A DNA stretch of 5,139 bases from Deltaproteobacteria bacterium (GTDB lineage Bacteria > SAR324 > JACQKK01): positions 1 to 5,139 of the forward strand of contig JAOUFO010000157.1 of assembly GCA_029858165.1 (NCBI GenBank), written 5' to 3'. Below, piece after piece: positions 1 to 4,360 of the stretch. The position numbers and the translations under genes were made by a program. The notes beneath the pieces are model-generated. The model was not told the origin of the DNA, did not search any database, and worked only from the letters and a program-made list of their open reading frames with translations. The first letter of the stretch is position 1. Each line of letters starts with the position of its first letter.

Positions 1-90
1 TTTTGGGGTTCCTGTCCAGCGGCTTCAGCACCGGCACGGGCCTTCCGGCCCTTTTGGCCGGGCTTGCGCCGCCTTTCTTTTTGGGGCACC
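1..90 (-). repeat. GC-rich intergenic repeat unit (same family as the 3352-3601 array)
   Basis: Read on the minus strand, this stretch begins just after the kinase stop codon with CCCCAAAAAGAAAGGCGG. It then passes through a perfect 6-bp hairpin (CCGGCC/GGCCGG, plus positions 45-50 and 56-61, loop CTTTT) and ends with CCGCTGGACAGGAACCCC followed by AAAA at the window edge. The unit at 3441-3521 (plus strand) has the same left block (CAAAAGAAAGGCGG) and the same right block (CCGCTGGACAAGGCCCC), but a different hairpin core. The shared edges with a swapped, still self-complementary core are seen directly. What the element is (REP-like, mobile or structural RNA) is not known. It probably continues beyond the window. 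No convincing intrinsic terminator for the kinase gene is visible here, because no T-run follows the hairpin on the minus strand. Confidence 0.7.
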
Positions 91-98
91 CCCCCCCG

Positions 99-3000
99 CT
101 ATGTTTTTTGTGTTTTCGTCACTATTTTTTCAAGAACGGATTCCAGGTATGGGATTTTTAACGGTTTGGTCAGGTAATCAAAAAATCCGGCCTCCAGCCC
201 TTTTTGAATATCAGCCGCCATGGCGTTGGCACTCAAGGCAAGTACCGGAATATCCCTGGTGGAAGGATTCTCCTTCAGCTTTTCCAGAGCCTGAAAGCCG
301 TTCAGGCCGGGCAGGTTGATATCCATCAGGATCACATCCGGGTGGTGGGCCTGGGCCAGTTCCAGCCCAATTTCGCCATTGTGGGCTGTTATCAGGCGGT
401 AATGGGGCAGCCGGGCGATGATTTTTTCCATCAGCGACAAATTGGCGGGGTTGTCCTCCACATACAACAGGGTATGGACCGTTCCTGCCGCCGGGAGGAC
501 GGCCCGGATATCCGGGGTTGGCGTTTCCGGCTGAAGGGTTTCGGTGGTTCCCCCGCTTATGGGAAACGCGACCCAGAATGTGCTGCCCCGGCCCGGCTGG
601 CTTTCGGCCCCGATTTCTCCCCCCATCAGTTCGGTCAGCCGCTTGCTGATGGTCAACCCGATTCCGGTGCCTTCCACCTCGGAGCCTTCCGCCCCCAGCC
701 GGTTGAAAGGCTGGAACAGCTCTTTCATGCTTTCCGGCGAAATGCCGGGGCCGGTATCCCGCACCAGAACCTTCAATCGGTCCCCGGTCTTCTCCCACAA
801 GATGGACAGGGTGCCCCCCTGGCGGTTGTATTTCACCCCGTTGGAAAGAAAATTCAACACAATCTGCCTGAACCGGGTGCGGTCCACCCGAACCAGGGGG
901 CATCCTTCCACCTGAAACCGGTTATCCAGGATGATTCCCTGTTTGACGGCCATGGGCTGGGTCATATGGACGAGTTCATACACCACATCCACCGGGTCCA
1001 CATCCTCCAGGGAAAGGTGAATCCTGCCGCTTTCTATCTTGGCCAGGTCCAACACCTCGTCAATCAGGTTCAGCAACAGCGCCCCCCCTTTTTTGATATA
1101 CGCCACGCTTTCGGTTTGTTCCTGGGTAAGCGGCTGTTCCGGGTCTGTTTCCATCAGTTGGGCAAACCCCAGGATGGCGTTTAAGGGTGTGCGCAAATCG
1201 TGGCTCATGGTGGAAAGAAACTGGCTTTTGGCATGGCTGGCCGCCTCGGCCGCCTCCTTGGCGCTTTGCAGCTCCTCTTCGGCTTTTTTCCGCCCGGTAA
1301 AATCCGATGCGATCAACATGATGGCTGGCTCGCCCTCCCACACCACCCTTTTTCGCAACATCATCAGCCAAAACCGGGTTCCATCCCGGCGGACCCCTTC
1401 CACCTCCGCCTCATGGGATACAGACAATCCCGCAAGCACTTCATCCCGGATTTCACGTTGTCGCGGCAAATATTCCGGGGCCACCAGGGTGTCCAGGGGG
1501 TCAATTCCCGTCATTTCTTCCGGGTGGTCAAACCCGAACAAATCGGCCATGGCCTGATTGGTAAACAGCATCCGTTTGTGTTGGACAATGGAAACACCCT
1601 GAAGGCTCCATTCCATCAGGTTGCGGAACCGTTCCTCGCTTTTTTTCAGGTTGTCGGTCCGTTCCTCCACCAGCCGTTCCAGGTTGGCCCGGTGGCGGGT
1701 TAATTCCGCCTGGGCATTCTTTTGGGAGGTGATATCCAGCAGGTTGACGGCGATTCCATTCCTAATGGGGAAAGCCCGCACGCTGTACCAACTGTTCAGG
1801 GGGGGGTAAAACCCTTCTTCCACCACCAAGGCCATGTTCGCCATGGCTTTTTTCAGGGGCTTGAAAAAATAACTGGCCAGTTCCGGGAAGGTATCCCACA
1901 AATCATGGCCCAACACCTCCCCGCCGGTCAGCCCCAAAGCCTGTTGGGCCTTGGGGTTTACATGGGTGATGTGCCAATGGACGTCCACCGCGATCAGAAT
2001 ATCCGGGTTGTTGTCAAAAATTTCCTGAATTCGTTGCTGGTTGTCCTTGAGGGCCTGTTCCCATTCCATGTGGGCCTGAAGCAGATTCTCCTCTGTAAAC
2101 AGAATGGTTTCTTCCACCCGGCCCAGATAAAACCAAAAACCGACGGCAAGCAGCCCCGCCACCATCAAAATCCCCCCCATCACCCACAACCGGGTGCGGG
2201 CCAGAGCGGCATGTCGGTCCGTGGTGTCGGTCAGAATCACCATATCCCCCACCTCGGCCCCTTCCATGTTTTCCAGGGGCTGGATGACCACATGGAACAT
2301 CCGGGGGCCAACCGCCACACTTTCGGCCATATCATGCACAAGCCCCACCCGGTCCGCCAAAAAGAGCTTCAGTTCCGGGGTCAGGTCCGAATATCCTTTC
2401 AGGGGGACCGAAAGCGGCAGGGTATCCCAGCCCATGCGGTTTTGCCGCCGGGAGGTTTCTCCCTCCTGTTGCCATGCCTTTTGATTCAGGTATTTTTTGT
2501 GGATGAACACCATCATCCGCAATTGAAGGGTATCGGCCACCTCCTGAATAATCTGCTCCACATCCCCCCCCATTTCCAGGTACCCGATCAGGTGGCCGTC
2601 CGCTTTCCATGGCATGGCCGCCCGCAACCCCAAAAAACCATCCTGCCCCAACCGGACCCCGTAGGCCGGTTTGCCGGACTGCACAACGGCTTGCAGTACC
2701 GGGTTGGTGGTGGGAAGGATTGGAGAGTGGGGGGAATGGGTCGCCAGGAATTTTCTGCCATCCGGCAGCACAAAGTTTAAATGGGAAATGTGGCTGTCCC
2801 GCCGCAGCATATCCAACAGCGGAGAGGCCATGCGCAGCAAATCACCCCGGTTTCTGGCAGCGAAGGCTTGCCGCAATTCATCCTTTTGCTCCAGGGCATC
2901 CAGGGTGGCAAACATCAGATCCGAGTCGGTCTTCAGCCGGTTCTGGTACATCCGGGTGGCCATGTTCCGGGTATGTTCCAGGTACTCATTCAATTCGGTG

Positions 3001-3107
3001 GTGTTTTCAATATCCAGGATAATCAAAAACATCCCGGACAACACCACCATGGCCACCACGATGGGAAACAACACGTTTTTGCGGATTGAACCGTTGGAAA
3101 GGGACAT
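99..3107 (-). CDS. Hybrid sensor histidine kinase/response regulator (periplasmic sensor, 2 PAS, HisKA, HATPase, REC)
   Basis: This is a 1002-residue membrane sensor that should autophosphorylate on His and pass phosphate to its own C-terminal receiver. Residues are numbered from the ATG at 3107. A first membrane segment lies at about 13-32 and a second at about 307-328. The intervening ~275 residues form a periplasmic sensor; the region around GRKFLATHSPHS and LRAAMPWKADGHLIGYLEMG recalls the double-Cache sensors of hybrid kinases. PAS domains span about 356-462 and 488-606, each followed by a charged helical linker. HisKA has the H-box STMSHDLRTP with His636. The ATPase domain has N756 (LNFLSNGVKY), DTGPGIS (D784) and GTGIGL. 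The receiver (about 878-995) has E884/D885, phosphoacceptor D929 (ILMDINLPG), S959 and K981, so all catalytic residues are present. There is no HPt or DNA-binding output, so a downstream partner must lie elsewhere. The start is uncertain: no good ribosome site precedes this ATG, and in-frame TTG (3143) and GTG (3140) starts would add 11-12 residues. The ligand is unknown. Confidence 0.95.
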   Translation of the reverse strand: MSLSNGSIRKNVLFPIVVAMVVLSGMFLIILDIENTTELNEYLEHTRNMATRMYQNRLKTDSDLMFATLDALEQKDELRQAFAARNRGDLLRMASPLLDMLRRDSHISHLNFVLPDGRKFLATHSPHSPILPTTNPVLQAVVQSGKPAYGVRLGQDGFLGLRAAMPWKADGHLIGYLEMGGDVEQIIQEVADTLQLRMMVFIHKKYLNQKAWQQEGETSRRQNRMGWDTLPLSVPLKGYSDLTPELKLFLADRVGLVHDMAESVAVGPRMFHVVIQPLENMEGAEVGDMVILTDTTDRHAALARTRLWVMGGILMVAGLLAVGFWFYLGRVEETILFTEENLLQAHMEWEQALKDNQQRIQEIFDNNPDILIAVDVHWHITHVNPKAQQALGLTGGEVLGHDLWDTFPELASYFFKPLKKAMANMALVVEEGFYPPLNSWYSVRAFPIRNGIAVNLLDITSQKNAQAELTRHRANLERLVEERTDNLKKSEERFRNLMEWSLQGVSIVQHKRMLFTNQAMADLFGFDHPEEMTGIDPLDTLVAPEYLPRQREIRDEVLAGLSVSHEAEVEGVRRDGTRFWLMMLRKRVVWEGEPAIMLIASDFTGRKKAEEELQSAKEAAEAASHAKSQFLSTMSHDLRTPLNAILGFAQLMETDPEQPLTQEQTESVAYIKKGGALLLNLIDEVLDLAKIESGRIHLSLEDVDPVDVVYELVHMTQPMAVKQGIILDNRFQVEGCPLVRVDRTRFRQIVLNFLSNGVKYNRQGGTLSILWEKTGDRLKVLVRDTGPGISPESMKELFQPFNRLGAEGSEVEGTGIGLTISKRLTELMGGEIGAESQPGRGSTFWVAFPISGGTTETLQPETPTPDIRAVLPAAGTVHTLLYVEDNPANLSLMEKIIARLPHYRLITAHNGEIGLELAQAHHPDVILMDINLPGLNGFQALEKLKENPSTRDIPVLALSANAMAADIQKGLEAGFFDYLTKPLKIPYLESVLEKIVTKTQKT

Positions 3108-3199
3108 GAAAAACAATTGGAGTGTGTTTGAGGTGCCCACCAACCGGTTTGTCGTTATTCCAGGTTGGGAGAGAACCGTCGGGAAACCCTGGTTGAATT

Positions 3200-3228
3200 T
3201 TCATAAATTGGAGTCAATTCTGACACAA
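3200..3228 (-). promoter_or_regulatory. Weak promoter candidate for the histidine kinase gene
   Basis: On the minus strand, TTGTGT (3223-3228) and TATGAA (3200-3205) are separated by exactly 17 bases and point toward the kinase start about 95 bases away. Both hexamers are only partial matches to the sigma-70 consensus. A better -35-like TTGACT (3212-3217) lies in the same stretch but has no suitable -10 at the right distance. The rest of 3108-3294 shows no gene or RNA. Confidence 0.25.
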
Positions 3229-3305
3229 CCCCTCGGGATATTCTATATTTATCAGAGCCGTCGGCCAGATGAACGGAGCCGGGTTCAAATGGCCTTCCAA
3301 ATTGG

Positions 3306-3325
3306 AAAAACAAAGGAATCCTTTG
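3306..3325 (-). terminator. Possible intrinsic terminator for minus-strand transcription from the pilZ side
   Basis: On the minus strand, CAAAGG and CCTTTG pair around the loop ATT (stem arms 3320-3325 and 3311-3316) and are followed at once by five T (complement of 3306-3310). It lies about 280 bases after the PilZ stop codon and before the promoter candidate of the kinase gene, where it would separate the two transcription units. The stem is short and half A/T, so it would be weak. The same bases also form a 7-1-7 DNA palindrome (3311-3325) that could instead be a protein-binding site. Confidence 0.35.
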
Positions 3326-3351
3326 GGCCGCGTTGCGGTGGGAGATGCTAC

Positions 3352-3378
3352 AGGCCCCAAAAGAAGTGCAACCAGCCA
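3352..3378 (+). repeat. 27-bp direct repeat, copy 1
   Basis: This 27-base stretch, beginning AGGCCCCAAAAGAAG and ending CAACCAGCCA, is identical to 3511-3537, at a distance of 159 bases. It is the leading edge of repeat unit 1 and contains the left arm of that unit's long hairpin. Confidence 0.9.
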
Positions 3379-3510
3379 GCCTGTGGCGTTTGGAGCCGAC
3401 AGGCAACACAACCCAGGGCTGTGCTGGTTGCCGGACAAAACGCAAAAGAAAGGCGGTGAACCCCGCCCCAAGCCGCCGACAGGCGGACGGCGGTGGTGAA
3501 CCGCTGGACA

Positions 3511-3537
3511 AGGCCCCAAAAGAAGTGCAACCAGCCA
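3511..3537 (+). repeat. 27-bp direct repeat, copy 2
   Basis: This is identical to 3352-3378. In this copy the bases 3516-3536 are an imperfect inverted match to 3581-3601. On the minus strand the two arms can pair at 19 of 21 positions when two G-U pairs are counted, with a 44-base loop. That would place a long hairpin directly after the PilZ coding sequence in its mRNA. Confidence 0.9.
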
Positions 3538-3602
3538 AAAAGAAAAAAGCAAGCGGGGGGAAAGAGGTGTTTTTTAGGTTGGCCGGTCGCCTTTCTTTTG
3601 GA

Positions 3603-3944
3603 TTAGGATGGTTGGGAATCGTCCTTCAGGGTTTCCACCACCCGCCGCAGCAGGGTTTTGTCCAACCCGCGGGTAAACCGGGCCGAAATACGGAAACGGA
3701 ATCCATCCGCTTGGGGTTCGGGGATTTTCTGGCAGCGCAGCACCACCACTTCAATGGCCCTGAAGGCTTTGGGGCTGACGGCAATCTGCAACCCCTGGGC
3801 AATGGGGTCCGGCGAAAGGAAGGCCACCCCTCCCAGGGAAATATCCAGCAGCGGCAGTTTTTTTGCCCCCATGGGAATATGGAGCCTCAGGGATGGGAAG
3901 CTTTCCCGGATGGAGGCCCGCTTGTCAATACCGTCGCTGGTCAT
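3603..3944 (-). CDS. Stand-alone PilZ domain protein (probable cyclic-di-GMP receptor)
   Basis: This 113-residue soluble protein is essentially one PilZ domain. The two cyclic-di-GMP-binding signatures are visible at the expected spacing: RxxxR at residues 9-13 (R-A-S-I-R) and DxSxxG at 34-39 (D-I-S-L-G-G). The rest, with alternating hydrophobic strands (VAFLSPDP, LQIAVSPKAF, VVVLRCQ, FRFRISARF) and a C-terminal helix, fits the PilZ beta-barrel. In the family, binding of the second messenger changes motility, polysaccharide export or transcription through a protein partner; no partner is visible here. There is no signal peptide or membrane segment. A ribosome site AGAGGA (complement of 3947-3952) sits slightly close to the ATG. 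The gene is divergent from the trp leader, and its stop codon is followed after one base by the repeat array. Domain identity is sure; the process it controls is unknown. Confidence 0.93.
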   Translation of the reverse strand: MTSDGIDKRASIRESFPSLRLHIPMGAKKLPLLDISLGGVAFLSPDPIAQGLQIAVSPKAFRAIEVVVLRCQKIPEPQADGFRFRISARFTRGLDKTLLRRVVETLKDDSQPS

Positions 3945-4002
3945 GTTCCTCTGTTGTTTTTGGAGGGGGACCCCGTTGAACCCTGCCCGGGGTTTTTTAA
4001 GA

Positions 4003-4031
4003 AAAATAACCGGGCATGGTTTTTATTTCAA
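4003..4031 (-). promoter_or_regulatory. Promoter candidate for the PilZ gene
   Basis: On the minus strand, TTGAAA (4026-4031; 5 of 6 to consensus) and TATTTT (4003-4008; 4 of 6) are separated by exactly 17 bases. A start near 3996 would leave an untranslated leader of about 50 bases before the ATG at 3944. The -10 lies inside an inverted repeat (CCCGG 3986-3990 / CCGGG 4010-4014, with facing T6 and A5 tracts), so a bound protein there would block it. Confidence 0.45.
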
Positions 4032-4049
4032 GCAAAAGATGGCTTGAAA
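4026..4049. promoter_or_regulatory. Dyad joining the -35 elements of the divergent promoters
   Basis: TTTCAAGC (4026-4033) and GCTTGAAA (4042-4049) form a perfect 8-bp inverted repeat with an 8-base spacer. Each arm contains a TTGAAA -35-like hexamer, the left one for the PilZ gene on the minus strand and the right one facing trpL on the plus strand. The symmetry is seen directly. Use as a shared operator is inference. Confidence 0.4.
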
Positions 4050-4075
4050 ACGGGATTCACTTTATGGCATATACT
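4044..4075 (+). promoter_or_regulatory. Promoter candidate for the trp leader and trpE(G)
   Basis: TATACT (4070-4075) matches the sigma-70 -10 at 5 of 6 positions, and TTGAAA (4044-4049) matches the -35 at 5 of 6. They are 20 bases apart, longer than the usual 16-18, so the promoter may be weak or helped by an activator. Transcription from about 4082 would give a leader of about 280 bases and an attenuated RNA of about 240 bases. In some alphaproteobacteria trp leaders begin right at the trpL ATG, but I see no good -10 upstream of 4144 that would do this here. Confidence 0.35.
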
Positions 4076-4111
4076 TAGAACAACGCACCAAGCCAAAAAC
4101 ATTCCCGGTTT

Positions 4112-4126
4112 GGTGAAATTTTCACC
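4112..4126. promoter_or_regulatory. Perfect 15-bp palindrome, possible operator
   Basis: GGTGAAA (4112-4118) and TTTCACC (4120-4126) are perfect inverted arms around a single T. The site is downstream of the -10 candidate and upstream of the trpL start, a usual place for a repressor operator. It could also be a small hairpin in the 5' end of the leader RNA. No known regulator is recognised from the sequence. Confidence 0.35.
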
Positions 4127-4143
4127 CCAATCACCCATCCCTG

Positions 4144-4227
4144 ATGAACCCCCTCGCGGCCGCATCGGTTGATTTGTTTCCGGCTCTTTGGCGCTGGCGG
4201 CTGAGGTGCCGTGCGGCGAAGGGATAA
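4144..4227 (+). CDS. trpL: trp operon leader peptide
   Basis: This short open frame encodes 27 residues starting MNPLAAASVDLFPAL and containing two Trp codons one codon apart, W16-R-W18 (4189-4191 and 4195-4197). It stops at TAA 4225-4227, ahead of a strong intrinsic terminator and of trpE(G). Its job would be to report charged tRNA-Trp: slow reading of the Trp codons changes the fold of the downstream RNA. Codons 23-26 contain the left arm (4210-4221) of the antiterminator, so a ribosome finishing the peptide would cover it. There is no clear Shine-Dalgarno sequence before the ATG, which is the main weakness of this call. The next in-frame possibility, TTG at 4174, has none either, and the frame is closed upstream by TGA at 4114. 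It is longer than the roughly 14-residue rhizobial leader peptide. Confidence comes from the fit of all parts. Confidence 0.75.
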   Translation: MNPLAAASVDLFPALWRWRLRCRAAKG

Positions 4228-4260
4228 TTTTCTTTGGTCAGGCCGTCTCCAGCCTGCCAA
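4188..4260 (+). promoter_or_regulatory. Leader RNA stem that pairs the two Trp codons, with a competing local hairpin
   Basis: TTGGCGCTGG (4188-4197), which contains both Trp codons, can pair with CCAGC-CT-GCCAA (4249-4260), giving ten pairs with a 2-base bulge. The same right arm can instead pair locally: TTGG-T-CAGGC (4234-4243) with GCCTGCCAA (4252-4260), nine pairs with one bulged T. The first stem cannot form while a ribosome sits on the Trp codons. The second lies wholly between the antiterminator arms and could hold them together or act as a pause hairpin. Confidence 0.5.
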
Positions 4261-4286
4261 CAATGAAAAATGAATTTCGCCGTGCG
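4210..4286 (+). promoter_or_regulatory. trp antiterminator
   Basis: The arm CGTGCGGCGAAG (4210-4221), at the end of the leader peptide frame, pairs without a break with TTTCGCCGTGCG (4275-4286): twelve pairs, of which three are G-U. The right arm covers the whole 5' arm of the terminator (4280-4286), so the two structures exclude each other. When the ribosome stalls at the Trp codons ending at 4197, its leading edge reaches about 4209 and leaves the left arm free, so reading continues into trpE(G). When it reaches the stop at 4225, it masks the left arm. Confidence 0.7.
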
Positions 4287-4324
4287 ACCACCCGGAACAA
4301 GGGCAGGACGCACGGTTTTTTTTT
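4280..4324 (+). terminator. trp attenuator (intrinsic terminator in the leader)
   Basis: CCGTGCG (4280-4286) and CGCACGG (4309-4315) form a perfect 7-bp G/C-rich stem. Inside it, CC (4288-4289) pairs with GG (4306-4307) and CCC (4291-4293) with GGG (4301-4303). Nine T follow directly (4316-4324). It lies 36 bases before the trpE(G) ATG and on the same strand, so it can only serve to stop transcription before that gene. With the leader peptide and antiterminator upstream, it is best read as a ribosome-controlled attenuator. Confidence 0.88.
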
Positions 4325-4347
4325 GCAAAAAAACACATTTGCCACTC

Positions 4348-4353
4348 AAGGAA
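4348..4353 (+). promoter_or_regulatory. Ribosome binding site of trpE(G)
   Basis: AAGGAA is placed seven bases before the ATG at 4361, which fixes this start. It is downstream of the attenuator T-run, so it is present only in RNAs that escape termination. Confidence 0.75.
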
Positions 4354-4360
4354 CCCGGAA

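Larger units (their letters stand above)
3352..3601 (+). repeat. Modular intergenic repeat array with variable hairpin cores
   Basis: Units start with C(C/G)CAAAAGAA at about 3355 (CCCCAAAAGAAG), 3441 (CGCAAAAGAAAG) and 3514 (CCCCAAAAGAAG), spaced about 86 and 73 bases. The first two end in a GCCGGACAAAA or GCTGGACAAGG block just before the next start. Unit 1 has a 14-bp stem with one bulged T: GCAACCAGC-CAGCC (3368-3381) against GGCTG-T-GCTGGTTGC (3417-3431). Unit 2 has nested stems CCGCC/GGCGG (3473-3477 with 3482-3486 around GACA; 3463-3467 with 3489-3493). Unit 3 runs into an inverted copy of the unit start (3581-3601, CCAAAAGAAAGGCG on the minus strand) that abuts the PilZ stop codon. 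The family recurs at 1-90. I see no gene in this stretch: the open frames that cross it follow the repeat period and lack ribosome sites. Function is unknown. Confidence 0.75.

Noticed and set aside
204..1184. Long plus-strand open frame (326 codons) opposite the kinase gene
   Set aside because: It mirrors the coding strand of a clear histidine kinase, has a His/Pro/Gln-rich composition without domains, and no ribosome site. It is a shadow of high-GC codon use.
1722..2780. Long plus-strand open frame (352 codons) opposite the sensor and PAS region
   Set aside because: Same reasons: antisense to conserved domains, repetitive His/Gln/Pro composition and no recognisable motif.
3155..3552. Minus-strand open frames with repeated peptides such as GWLVALLLGP and AGCTSFGA
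   Set aside because: The peptide repeats come directly from the 27-bp direct repeat and the array. The frames overlap each other, lack ribosome sites and match no family. They are likely to be over-called as proteins by gene finders.
3352..3601. CRISPR array
   Set aside because: Exact repeats occur only twice and 159 bases apart, the units differ in length, and the interiors are self-complementary hairpins, not unrelated spacers. No cas gene is present.
3970..3998. Plus-strand hairpin ACCCCG/CGGGGT followed by T-run, terminator-like
   Set aside because: No plus-strand gene lies upstream for it to terminate, the stem is only six pairs with a 12-base loop, and the bases are better explained as part of the dyad at the PilZ promoter.
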